From assembly GCA_963716005.1 (NCBI GenBank), contig OY970285.1:186001-250000 (forward strand): a DNA stretch of 64,000 bases, in the 5' to 3' direction. The notes beneath the pieces are model-generated. The model saw nothing but the letters and a program-made list of their open reading frames with translations, searched no databases and had not been told where the DNA came from. This document shows, one piece after another, positions 54,739-63,782 of this stretch. Positions within the stretch are counted from its first letter, which is position 1, and each line of letters opens with the position of its first letter. The position numbers and the translations under genes are program-made. This DNA comes from CAVRUF01 sp963716005. GTDB lineage: Bacteria; Actinomycetota; Thermoleophilia; Gaiellales; Gaiellaceae.

Positions 54739-56107
54739 TCAGCAGGCGATGACGCCGCCGCAGCCGAACGGGTTCACGAACCGGTCCTTCACGTACTTGA
54801 GCGAGAACGGGACGCTCGATCTCCGCGCCCGCCTTCGCGCGGATATGGCCCTTCCTGTAGGGCACCTTGTACGTCTTCGTGAAGATCCCGTATCCGTTCG
54901 ACTGGAGCGTGGCGAGCTTCTTCCACGTCGCGCCGGTCTTGATCTCGACGCGTCACCTTCGTCGCGCGAGCTCGTGGGCGTGCGGCCCCAGACGAGGATC
55001 CCGGTCTTCTGCCGAAGCGCGACCGTCGGGAAGCGGAACGCCTCGAGCGATGGCTTGGGCGTGTCGCCGACCGTGTAGAAGCCGGACTGGTACGGAGTCG
55101 AGCCGAGCCCGGTCAGCGGGTCGTCCTTGACTCGGAACCAGGTGACGAGCGAGACACCGTTCGCCCACATGCGGTAGAGCGCCTCGGCGACCCAGCGCCG
55201 GTGCAGCGTCGAGCCGAGCGCGTCGGGATCGGGCGGCTTCGAGTCCCAGGAGAACTCGGTCACCCAGAACTGCACGGAGACGGTCGAGCGGACCTTCTTC
55301 GCCTTCACTTTCGCGTTCAGCACGTCTCGCATCTCGCCGAGGTTCCCGAGGACGATGTCGCCGCCGCCGGGCGAGACGTGTAGCGGTCCGCCCGAGGTGT
55401 ACGGGTGGTGCGCCCAGATGTCGAAGTACGTCGGCGCCGCGAGGAGGTTCTTCATGAACGGAAGCGGCGCGGGCTTGCCCTTCCGGCCGAGCGGCGCCAG
55501 CCCGCCGGCGATGACGCGATTGGCCGGATCGACATCGTGGATCGCCGCCGCGAACTTGTTCACCATCGCGCGGTAGCGCGTGGCGGAAACCATTTTGCCG
55601 TTCTGGTACTGCGGCACGAGGAAGAGATCGCGGTTCGGCTCGTTCCAGGCCTGCCAGTAGCGGACGCGCGGCTCACCGGGGGCTCGCCGGAGTAGCGGCG
55701 CGCTGCGGCGCGGGCGAACTGGCCGAAGTCGGTCGCGTTCGGGCGGCGACTTCCCGCCGGCCCAGGAGGGCGCGGTCTCGATGCAGATGATGGCTGGAGT
55801 CCTGCGGCTACGGCGCCCTCGACCTGGAGATCGAAGGCTGTCCAGTCGTAGGCGGGGTCGTTCGGGTCGGTCGGATCGAACGGATCCGGCCTCGGTCCGG
55901 CGCGACCGCTCTCCAGTTCAGTGCTCAGGCGGACGTACGTGGCGCCCGCGCCGGTGACCTTCGCGAACATCGCATCACGCTCGGTCGGCGGCGAACGCCG
56001 CCGTGGTCGACGAACGCCGTGCGTATGGGGCGGGCTCGCCGCGATGCGGGAGAGGCCGCGACGAAGGCCGCCGCAAAGCAGCAGACGATGAGGGCTCCAC
56101 GCCGCAA
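54739..56107 (-). CDS. Secreted glycoside-hydrolase-like protein (multiple frameshifts)
   Basis: The N-terminus from TTG 56107 is a signal peptide (RRGALIVCCFAAAFVAASPA); TACACT lies seven bases upstream. Then AMFAKVTGAGATYVRLSTEL, FGQFARAAARRYSGEPPV, and an intact central part: YRAMVNKFAAAIHDVDPANR, IAGGLAPLGRKG, PTYFDIWAHHPYTSGGPLH, FWVTEFSWDSKPPDPDALG and VSLVTWFRVKDDP. These resemble TIM-barrel cellulase/GH39-like enzymes, with the nucleophile expected at WVTEFSW. Frame changes lie near 55990, 55790, 55690, 54955 and 54810. It could trim or degrade the EPS. The family assignment is moderate and the substrate unknown. Confidence 0.6.
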
Positions 56108-56159
56108 GGCGCGAAGTGTAGCCCCGGATTCCGCGGCGACTCACCCCTTCGCGGAATGC

Positions 56160-56357
56160 TCACAAAGACTTGACGGCAGCTCGGGCCGGGGCGAGCCGAT
56201 CGAGATCGGCGTCGACCATCATCTCGTCACGAGCCGTCGAACGTCTCGGGCGTCCATCCCAGTCGCTCGCGGGCGAGCGTCGAGTCGGCCAGCAGGTGGT
56301 CGACTTCGACGGGACGGAGAAGCGCGGGAATCCTCGATCACGTGGCCGGAGGGATCG
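56160..56357 (-). pseudogene. C-terminal fragment of a GDP-mannose dehydratase-like NAD epimerase
   Basis: Minus-strand frames give ALLRPVEVDHLLADSTLARE and RLGWTPETFDGS, then ARDEMMVDADLDRLAPARAA and VKSL at the stop. This is the conserved C-terminus of Gmd/Rmd-type sugar dehydratases (RPxEVDxLLxDxxxAxxxLGWxP). Nothing upstream on this strand encodes the rest of such a protein; a methyltransferase gene on the plus strand occupies that place. The matching N-terminal fragment lies at 57290-57475. Confidence 0.6.
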
Positions 56358-56398
56358 ATCCTGGAGACTGCGCCTATGATGGCGTCGTCACCCGAGAG

Positions 56399-57175
56399 TT
56401 GAGCAAAGAAGGCCGAGCTTCTCGCGCGGATGTAGCCGTCGCCGGAGTGCAACGGGATTGGGACGATCTAGCGTCCGTTGATGCGCTTTGGGCCGTGCTC
56501 GTTCAAGCTGACCGCCAACACGGTCGCTGGACTTCGGAGGAGTTCTTCGCTACCGGCGAGCAGGAAATCGAACGAATCATGGCGGCGGCCCGAGCCTTGG
56601 AACTTCCGCATCACCATGAGCGCGCACTCGACTTCGGTTGCGGGCCAGGCCGGCTGACGCGGGCGCTGTCCTCGAGGTTTGCGCGCTGTGTCGGGGTCGA
56701 CGTGTCCGACGAAATGATCACAAGGGCGCGTGAGCTGAATCCAGACGTCAAGAACTGCGAGTTTGTTTCCAACGGCCGTCCCGACCTTGAACTGTTCGAT
56801 TCAGGGACATTCGACTTTGTGTACTCGAGCAAAGTGCTGCAACACATGCCGCATCCGAACGAGGCCATCCGGTACGTCCAAGAGTTCATCCGCGTTGTTC
56901 GCGACGACGGTGTCGTCGTCTTTCAACTGCCGTATACGATTGGCCTACGCCGACGGCTACAGCCCCGCAGGCGTCTTTACCGTCCGCTTCGCGCTCTGGG
57001 CTTTAGCCCAGTGTGGTTGTACAACAGGTTGGGGCTCAATCCGATGAAGACAATCGCCGTCAGCGTTCAGGATGTGGCTGCGGCGGTGCTGGTGGCTGGC
57101 GGCAAGATCGTGCATACCGTTCCGGTCGAGGAAGAACCGAATCCCAGTCTGTTCTACTTCGTTGTGCGTCGGTAG
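56399..57175 (+). CDS. Class I SAM-dependent methyltransferase of lower GC content
   Basis: 258 residues from TTG 56399; the frame is open from GTG 56342, but TATGAT at 56375-56380 suggests transcription starts near 56387. Motif I is ALDFGCGPGRLTRALSSRF, followed by CVGVDVSDEMITRARELNPD, FDFVYSSKVLQHMPHPNEAI and VVRDDGVVVFQLPYT, a standard Methyltransf_11/25 order. Base composition is visibly less GC-rich than its neighbours, with codons such as AAA, TTT and CAA, which suggests transfer from another genome. It sits between the two ends of a broken epimerase gene on the other strand. Confidence 0.82.
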   Translation: MSKEGRASRADVAVAGVQRDWDDLASVDALWAVLVQADRQHGRWTSEEFFATGEQEIERIMAAARALELPHHHERALDFGCGPGRLTRALSSRFARCVGVDVSDEMITRARELNPDVKNCEFVSNGRPDLELFDSGTFDFVYSSKVLQHMPHPNEAIRYVQEFIRVVRDDGVVVFQLPYTIGLRRRLQPRRRLYRPLRALGFSPVWLYNRLGLNPMKTIAVSVQDVAAAVLVAGGKIVHTVPVEEEPNPSLFYFVVRR

Positions 57176-57289
57176 CCTCATGCCCTCTTGCGCAGTCAGA
57201 CGAGTGATGGTCTCCATCCAGGCGGGTTCGCCTTCGTCGTGACAGAGTGCTTCGTGGGGCGCCATCCGATGAGTTCGAAACTCCTCAGA

Positions 57290-57475
57290 CCGCGATCCGT
57301 GCAGCGACGCTCAGCCGCGAGCTCCCGAAGGCCTCGGCGCTGCGCCGCGGCGTCGACGTGGATCGTGCGCTCGTCACGGGAATCGCGGCGCCGTCGAGGT
57401 CGCGAACGACGTGGGCGCCGACGAAACCGGCGGCCCCGGTGACGAGGACGAGCGGACCATCGTGGTCACTCTAGA
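57290..57475 (-). pseudogene. N-terminal fragment of an NAD-dependent epimerase/dehydratase
   Basis: The minus strand encodes GPLVLVTGAAGFVGAHVVRD, the glycine-rich NAD-binding motif of extended short-chain dehydrogenases, and then loses the frame; AAAQRRGLRELAAERRCTD in another frame may continue it. Together with 56160-56357 it looks like one epimerase gene interrupted by the methyltransferase cassette. Otherwise 57176-57512 holds nothing recognisable. Confidence 0.55.
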
Positions 57476-57512
57476 GTTGAGCGGGCCGTGCTGCGCCTCG
57501 CGAAACGTTGGT

Positions 57513-58111
57513 TCAGTGAGACGTGGATGATCGAGCGAGCAGCCAGACATTCCGGCGCACGATCGGAAGCCAGGCCAGGGCGGCGAAGAGGCGTGGCCGA
57601 CGCTTGCGCCGCGTGTAACCAGAGATGATCCCGGTTCCCGGCATCACCGACTCGTAGCCGACCTGCTCGACCCCGAAGCCTTGATCGGCGAAGAGCAGGC
57701 GGAAGCTCTTGCGCGTGAACGGTCGCCGGTGGGTGTAGTCGTCCCAGACCCAACGCTGCGCGTCCGGTGAGGAGGCGAATACGCGACCGCCGGGGCGAAG
57801 GACGCGGCGACCTCGCGCACAAGCGCGACTGGCTCGTGCACGTGCTCGAGTACGTCCTTGAGCACGGCCGCGTCGAACGAAGCGTCGTCGAAGGGGAGCG
57901 GCTCGTCGGCGTCGGCCTCGAGCACGTTCCGCCCGCGTGCTGTTGCCGCGGCGACGGCCTCGGGCGATGAGTCGACGCCGGTGTAGTGGCGGAAGTGCTC
58001 ACCGAGCCAACCCGAGCCGCAGCCGATGTCGAGCAGCGCGGCGTCGGGCGAAAAGTGAACCGTGACGTCCCGGTAGTAACCGGGCTGCTCATGCCAGTCC
58101 AGATAGCCCAT
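57513..58111 (-). CDS. Class I SAM-dependent methyltransferase (one frameshift)
   Basis: About 199 residues from ATG 58111; TAGGAT lies eight bases upstream. MGYLDWHEQPGYYRDVTVHF is followed by motif I ALLDIGCGSGWLGEHFRHYT, GVDSSPEAVAAATARGRNVL, DASFDAAVLKDVLEHVHEPV and ALVREVAA. The frame breaks near 57780; the other frame continues to RPFTRKSFRLLFADQGFGVE and ends PIVRRNVWLLARSSTSH. It is a typical small methyltransferase of glycan clusters; its target is unknown. Confidence 0.75.
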
Positions 58112-58164
58112 TGACGGCGATCCTATGCCTTCACTCTGAGGCTGGCTGCCCTGCGCATGCCGTC

Positions 58165-59251
58165 CTAGCCCTGGACGCTGCGGACGACTTCGAGCATCCT
58201 CGCCACGAAGCGTTCCCGGGAGAACTCGGAGGCGCGGGCGGCCAGCACCGCGGGGTCCCATGCTCGCCCGGCCAGCTCGCGAATCGCCCGGCGGATGGTT
58301 TCGGGCCGGCCGTCGGAAGCCAGCAGGCCGTCCTCGCCGGGCCGCACGATGTCGCGTGCGCCGCCGCGGTCGAGCGCGATCACCGGAGTCCGCGGCCAGC
58401 GCCTCCACCATCGTGATGCCGAAATCCTCCTCGCCGACGTGGATGAAGCCTGACGCGCGCTAGTACTCGCGGGCCAGCTCCTCGCGGGAGAGCCAGCCGC
58501 GCAGCTCGACGTTCTCCGGCAGGTTCGCGTGCAGCGTCTCTGCGAGCGGCCCGACACCGACCATCGTCAGCCGGTACGGAAGTCCGCGGAAGGCCTCGAC
58601 AACCGCTTCCGGGTTCTTGTAGGCGACGAGCCGGTGCGCCCAGAGAAACCGCCGGGTTCTTTTTCGGCATGCGGATCGAAGTCGGCCACGTCCACGGCGG
58701 ATGGACGACCGTGGAGCTCCGGCCGTAGAAGCGCCGGATTCGAGCCTGCACGGCTGCGGAGTTCGCCACGTACGCATCCGGTCTGCCCGACGCCGCGAGA
58801 TCATTGCGCCGCAGCCATCGGCTCGTTGCCCGCATGCGGGCGTCGGTCTCCGGCATCCATGCGTAGCGGATCGGCGTGTGGCAGTAGCAGACGTACGCGG
58901 CGTCCTCGCGTGGGCGCGCGTGGACGGCGAAGGCGTGCGACGAGGAGATGACGAGGTCGTAGGCGCGCAGGTCGAGACGGGAGAAGTAGCGGGGCATCAC
59001 CGGAACGAGCAGGCGCCAGTGGCCGGGATCGTGCCCGCGCTGGCGCAGGCCCGGCAGGCGCGCGAGGCGCGACTCCTTGCGGATCGATGCGGCAGGTCCG
59101 GCGGCAGCAGCTCCTTCGCTGCGTGGAAGGTGAAGATGTCCGGTTCGTTCCCGGCGGCGAAGAGTCCCGAGCGCATCGTCTCGACGACTCGCTCAGCGCC
59201 GTGGAAGCCCTGGAACCAGTCGTGGACGATCGCGGTGCGCTGCTCGATCAA
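58165..59251 (-). CDS. Glycosyltransferase family 4 (frameshifted)
   Basis: From TTG 59251: LIEQRTAIVHDWFQGFHGAE, RVVETMRSGLF and IFTFHAAKELLPPDL begin the GT-B N-terminal domain; then YDLVISSSHAFAVHARPRED, AYVCYCHTPIRYAWMPETDA and DAYVANSAAVQARIRRFYGR; the C-terminal domain has VAYKNPEAVVEAFRGLPYRL, VELRGWLSREELAREY and SEFSRERFVARMLEVVRSVQ. HDW and CYCHTPIRYxW are hallmarks of the mannosyl/rhamnosyl GT4 group. Frame changes lie near 59030, 58650, 58460 and 58390. It follows the O-antigen-ligase-like gene after four bases. Confidence 0.75.
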
Positions 59252-59255
59252 GCGG

Positions 59256-60482
59256 CTACTCGCGGTAGAGCGCCTTCGGCGCGGCAAGGAGGAAGACGCC
59301 GGCCGCGAGCGCCCAGGTGTTGAGCGGGGTTCCGAGCACGTCCTGGAGAATCGCGATCCCGACTGCGGCGAGCAGCAGCGGCAGTCCGGTCCAGTCCCGG
59401 GCGCGAAACGGTCGCAGCACGGTCACCCAGTACATGGCAGCGACGATCAGCAGCCCCACGATCCCGCTCACGCCGAGGAGGTAGAACACCGTCCCGTCCA
59501 CCGTGTCGGCGTGCACGCCGGCGCCGAAGAGCGGGTTGTCCCTGAGGATGTCGAGCGTGTCCTTCCAGCCCTCGTAGCGGACGTTGACGGAGCCCTCGGT
59601 CTGGCCGACGCGCGACTCCACGAGGTCGTCCACGGGCGCAGCTGCCAAGAGGACGAGGAAGGCCAGGACGATGACGAACACCGACCCGATGACGAGCGGA
59701 ATGCGAAGACGTGCGGAGCGCACGCCGATCACGACCGTGCCGACGAGGATCGCGAGCGCCGCCGCCCGTGAGCCGGAGACGGCGATCGCCAGAGCGGCGA
59801 TGACGGCCGAAACCGTGTACAGGCTCGGCCACAGCGGCCGGATGCGCAGCCGCTCCATCGTCACGAGGCCCACGATCGCGACGAACGCGGCGTACGGGCC
59901 GAGGTTCCCCGGGTACGAGAAGGCGCCCTCCTCACGGCGATAGCCGAAGTAGAGCGCGTCGATGTTCGGCCGGCTGGGCCCGAAGGGGTCGATGGAAGGG
60001 AACATCGCGTGGATGACGGCGAGCCCGCAGCCGACGAGTCCTCCGAGCAGGAAGAGACGGATCCAGAGCTGGCGGTCGGCGTCGCGCAGGAGCACGGCGC
60101 AGGCGCAGAACACGACCACGGCGCTGATCGGCCGGTAGACGTTGCCGACGATGCCGGGACTCAGGTCGCCTCGAAGCAGTCCGGCCTCCAGGCTGTAGAC
60201 CGCGGCCAGCCCCCACCCGAGGAGCACCCAGCCGTAGCGGCCCTGGATGACCGGCCGGACGCTGCACAGGACGGCGAGCAGCGCGATCGGCAATCCGAGG
60301 TAGACGCGTTCCTCTCCCGGTTCGTAGAGCGGGGGGTTGAAGATCGGGATGGCGACGAACATCACGGCGAGCGCCAGTCGGCCGAGTGCGACGTCCGGTG
60401 GGACACCGAACGGCATCCGCCATGAGCCGAAGGATGGGCGCCGCGCCTGCGAACTGCCCGCGAGAAACGCGTAGGCGCTCAC
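59256..60482 (-). CDS. O-antigen ligase/polymerase family membrane protein
   Basis: 408 residues, intact, from GTG 60482. About ten hydrophobic helices (ALAVMFVAIPIFN, LPIALLAVLCSV, YGWVLLGWGLAAVYSLE, ISAVVVFCACAVLL, LGPYAAFVAIVGLVTM, LYTVSAVIAALAIAVSGSRA, LVIGSVFVIVLAFLVLLA) flank the periplasmic loop VRYEGWKDTLDILRDNPLFG, with GAGVHAD, the usual RxxxW and NPLxGxG motifs of Wzy/WaaL. It should polymerise or ligate lipid-linked units on the outer face. It sits between two GT4 genes in a minus-strand operon starting at the flippase. Confidence 0.88.
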   Translation of the reverse strand: MSAYAFLAGSSQARRPSFGSWRMPFGVPPDVALGRLALAVMFVAIPIFNPPLYEPGEERVYLGLPIALLAVLCSVRPVIQGRYGWVLLGWGLAAVYSLEAGLLRGDLSPGIVGNVYRPISAVVVFCACAVLLRDADRQLWIRLFLLGGLVGCGLAVIHAMFPSIDPFGPSRPNIDALYFGYRREEGAFSYPGNLGPYAAFVAIVGLVTMERLRIRPLWPSLYTVSAVIAALAIAVSGSRAAALAILVGTVVIGVRSARLRIPLVIGSVFVIVLAFLVLLAAAPVDDLVESRVGQTEGSVNVRYEGWKDTLDILRDNPLFGAGVHADTVDGTVFYLLGVSGIVGLLIVAAMYWVTVLRPFRARDWTGLPLLLAAVGIAILQDVLGTPLNTWALAAGVFLLAAPKALYRE

Positions 60483-60486
60483 GTGC

Positions 60487-61518
60487 TCAGTGTTTCACGA
60501 AGACGCGCGCGAGTGCGTCGATGACGACCTCGGCGAGGTGGCCGTCGAGATCGACGGGTGCGGAGGCGGGCCGTGTCGTCGCGCCGTCGATCGCCGCGGC
60601 CATCCCGGCCTCGTCGCGCGGATCGAAGAACGACGCGCGTTCGGGTGGGAGCTCGGTCAGCGCGCCGGTCCGGCTCACGGCCACGGGCAGGCCCGATGCG
60701 ACGGCCTCGAACGCGGGCAGTCCGAACCCCTCCTCGAGCGATGGGAGGACGAGCGCCCGGCTCGTCGCGAGCAGGCGGTCGAGCTCCTCCTCGGTGCACT
60801 CGCCTTGCGCATCGAGTCCGTGGGCCTGGAGACGCACGGCCTCGTCGCTTCCGCTGCCGACGAGGACTAACGTGCCACCCTCACGGGCGAAGCGGGTGGT
60901 CAGGAACGCACGCACGAGCCGTTCGAGGTTCTTGTGCGGCGCGAAGCGGCCAACGTAGAGCAGCCGCTCCTCCTGGCCGAGAGACGTTCGCAGCGCGGCG
61001 ATGCGAAGGGTCCGCGCGCGATCCGATGGGAAGGTCATGACCGAGATGCGCTCCGGGGCGACGTGGAGGTCCTCCGCGATTCGCTCGCGTGAGAATTGCG
61101 AAACGGTAAGCACGCGCGTGGAGAGACGGCCGGCTGCGCGGAAGAAGATGCGCTTGGCCAGGCGGCTCGCCCGGGTCCCGCCGTGCCGGAGCGGAATCGT
61201 GTCGTGAATCACGGTCACCGACCGCCCGGGCCGCAGGGGCCGGATCTGGTGCAGGTAGACCGTGACGTCGCCGTGCGGCACGCCCATCAAGTCACGCTGG
61301 CCGCCGAGCCGCCGAGGATCGCCTCCCGCGACGACGGTCGCGCCGGCGAAGACGAGCGGCTCGAGTCGCGCCGGGTCGCCCCAGAGAACCCAGTCCCCGG
61401 GCGGCGGTGCGATCTGGAGCTCGTGCAGCAGGAGTTCTGTGACGCGCCCGGCGCCGCCCAGCCCGAGCCAGCGGCAGTCAAGGACGATCCGCGCGTCCGC
61501 GAGCGCCTGCGCGGTCAA
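60487..61518 (-). CDS. Glycosyltransferase family 4
   Basis: 343 residues from TTG 61518, which overlaps the flippase stop (TTGA). IVLDCRWLGLGGAGRVTELL opens the protein; VTVIHDTIPLRHGGTRASRL, VLTVSQFSRERIAEDLHVAP, RLLYVGRFAPHKNLERLVRA, ALVLPSLEEGFGLPAFEAVA and SGLPVAVSRTGALTELPPE give the full GT4 motif set, including the EGFGLPxFE donor-binding run. The frame is open further upstream, but only as the shadow of the flippase gene. It is probably a mannosyl- or rhamnosyl-transferase of the same operon. Confidence 0.88.
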   Translation of the reverse strand: MTAQALADARIVLDCRWLGLGGAGRVTELLLHELQIAPPPGDWVLWGDPARLEPLVFAGATVVAGGDPRRLGGQRDLMGVPHGDVTVYLHQIRPLRPGRSVTVIHDTIPLRHGGTRASRLAKRIFFRAAGRLSTRVLTVSQFSRERIAEDLHVAPERISVMTFPSDRARTLRIAALRTSLGQEERLLYVGRFAPHKNLERLVRAFLTTRFAREGGTLVLVGSGSDEAVRLQAHGLDAQGECTEEELDRLLATSRALVLPSLEEGFGLPAFEAVASGLPVAVSRTGALTELPPERASFFDPRDEAGMAAAIDGATTRPASAPVDLDGHLAEVVIDALARVFVKH

Positions 61519-62884
61519 CGCTCGAGCCCGGCGCGCTCGTTCGCGGGCGGGATCCCGTAAGCGTGGGGCTCCCGCACCGGCTCCGAAGGCCGGCCGATGT
61601 CCAGCGCGGCGGACTGGCGGTAGGTGCGCCAGTAGGACAGGGTCAGAACGATCGCGCTGAGAATCATGCCCGCGACCGCTCCGGTAACCTGCCATTTCGC
61701 GATCAGCGGCCAGCCGACGGCGATGCCGACCAGCGCGGCCCACAGATTCCCGGCGAAGAGCGGCCGCGTGAGGCGCTTGGCGCTCAACGCGGCCGACAGC
61801 ACGTAGGCGGCGTGGACGACCACGTAGTACACGGCGAAGAGCCGAACTGCGTCGACATAGCCGACGTAGGCCGGGCCGTAGACGGCGTCCAGAATCGGTT
61901 GCGCGAAGATGGCGACGAGAATGCAGTACACAAAGACGACCGGGCTGGACGCAAGGTAGGCGAGACGGAGCCACGCGTTTACGGACTCGCCCCGCTCACG
62001 CGCCGCGGCCAACCGGATCGGCAGGATGGTGATGAGGAAGATGAAGAACGCGTTTAGCGGTCCGAGCACTGTCTGCGATGCCTTGAGCCCTGCCGCCGCG
62101 CTTGCGTCCACGACGATGGCGGTCAGGTACAGGAAGAGCTGAACAGAGAGCCAGGATGCGGCCATCGCCGCTCCCAGCCACTTGCCGAAGGCCCAGTTCT
62201 CCTCCAGGAACCCGCGCCGGACGCCGCCGCGCAGGCTGTGCCGGATCGCCCAGCCTCCGAGGAGCGCCCCGGCGGCCGATGCGGCCGCGACGGCATAGAG
62301 GGCGCCGGCGGCGGAGATCCGGTCGTCGGCTACGAGCACGAGGATCAGCGCGACCTGGCCTCCGAAGCCGACGATGTCGATCGCGAACGCGGTCCGTGTT
62401 CGGTTCTCCGTGTAGAGGACCCGGCGCGCGAACTCCTGGGCCTGCCAGGCCACGAGCGCCGGGATCGTGGCGACGATCACGTCGAGCGCCGCTGCGTCCA
62501 ACAGGAACGCGCCGAGCGCGACTGCGCAGGCGGCGAGGGTTGCGACGGCGGTGAACAGCCCTTGTCCCGCGGCCGTCGACCGTGTGTAGCTCGGGTAGTC
62601 GTCGCCATGACGGCTCTGCCCGAGGACATTGTGTGGCTGGGTGACGAACGCCGTCTGGAGACCGTTCACGAAGAGAAGCGCCGCATACGCGAGCACGAAG
62701 GCGCCGAAGTCCTCGGGAGCTAGTTCCCTGGCGAGGATGACCACGGTGGCGAAGTTCGTCGCCGAGATGAGCGCCTGGTCGGCAAACGCCCAGCTGCTCT
62801 CGCGGACCAGCCGTGCAACTTTCGCGCCGTCGGAGGCCGAGCTCAGGAGGTGTCCTCTCCGCTCATGAAACCCGCGACCGCCAC
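61515..62884 (-). CDS. Second Wzx-type polysaccharide flippase (N-terminal frameshift)
   Basis: The membrane domain is intact from about 62850 to the stop: LVRESSWAFADQALISATNF, ATVVILARELAPEDFGAFVL, then repeated hydrophobic helices (FFIFLITILPIRLAAARERG, FVYCILVAIFAQPILDAVYG). This matches the MOP-superfamily polysaccharide transporters, about 440 residues. No start codon lies in that frame near the expected position. GTG 62884 (TACGCT seven bases upstream) and ATG 62866 share another frame, so a one-base indel near 62850 probably hides the true N-terminus. It heads the operon with the GT4 and O-antigen-ligase-like genes. Confidence 0.78.
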
Positions 62885-62918
62885 GCGTGACAGCGTACGG
62901 AATCGAACCGGACCCACC

Positions 62919-62924
62919 TACACT
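62919..62924 (+). promoter_or_regulatory. TACACT -10 box, leaderless promoter candidate
   Basis: TACACT ends six bases before GTG 62931 of the zinc-ribbon methyltransferase gene. Confidence 0.45.
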
Positions 62925-62930
62925 CCCCGG

Positions 62931-63782
62931 GTGGCCCAGGACGTCTCTGACTCGCATGGCTGCGCCGCCTGCGGATCGAGGCAAAGTCCTGCTCGTCACG
63001 GCGGGTTCGCGTTTCTCGAATGCGGTACGTGCGGCTACGCGGTCCTGGCCGACGGGGCGGCGGATCGCACGGATTACTGGAGCGCGTCGGACGTCGGGCA
63101 CGAATACTGGACGTCCGCGCGCCAGAACTACTTCGAAGGCGCGCTCACGTTGCTCGCCGGTCTTGCCCCGGGCCATAGGCTGATCGACATCGGCGGCGGG
63201 GTCGGGTTCTTCGCCGAGCGCGCGCTTACGGCCGGATGGGATGCGTATTCCTTCGACATCTCCCCAAGGCCGCCAAGGCAGCAGCCGAACGTCTCGGTCA
63301 GGCCCGCTCGCTGACCGAATTGGGTGACGCGGAGCCTGCGAGCTTCGACGCCGCCTGCCTGTGGTGCGTCGTGGCGCACACGAACGACCCCCGCCCGATC
63401 GCCGAGGCCGCCGCCCAAGTGCTTCGTCCTGGCGGCGTCCTGTGGCTGACGACGCCCAACTTCGCCTTTCAGCGCCCGTACGCCTGGGCGCGCATGAAGT
63501 TCGGCCGACTCGTTGGATTTCAGGGTCGATGACCACGTGGGCCACTTCACGGCCGACGCGATCCGGGCGCTCCTCGAGCCCGCTGGCTTTCGCGACGTGT
63601 GCTTCCATTTCAGAGGGATAACGGAGACGTGCGTCGCCGCGGGGAGTTCGAGCCGGACGCTGCTGGCGGCCAAGCGGGGCTGGAACCTGGCAGCCGCCGG
63701 CGCCTTGCGCGTGGGGCTCCCGAACGTGATGTCCGAGCTCCAAGTGACTGCCCGGCGAGCTCTAGCCGGACGCCCGGCTTAG
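62931..63782 (+). CDS. SAM-dependent methyltransferase with N-terminal Cys-rich zinc ribbon (two frameshifts)
   Basis: About 283 residues when joined. The N-terminus has two Cys pairs, HGCAACGSRQSPARHGGFAF and LECGTCGYAV, a zinc ribbon found in one group of sugar C/O-methyltransferases. Motif I is RLIDIGGGVGFFAERALTAG. The frame breaks near 63265, continues with AKAAAERLGQARSLTELGDA and AAQVLRPGGVLWLTTPNFAF, breaks again near 63525, and ends with FTADAIRALLEPAGFRDVCF. It diverges from the flippase operon and converges with the sugar transferase fragment, stop overlapping stop. Confidence 0.78.
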
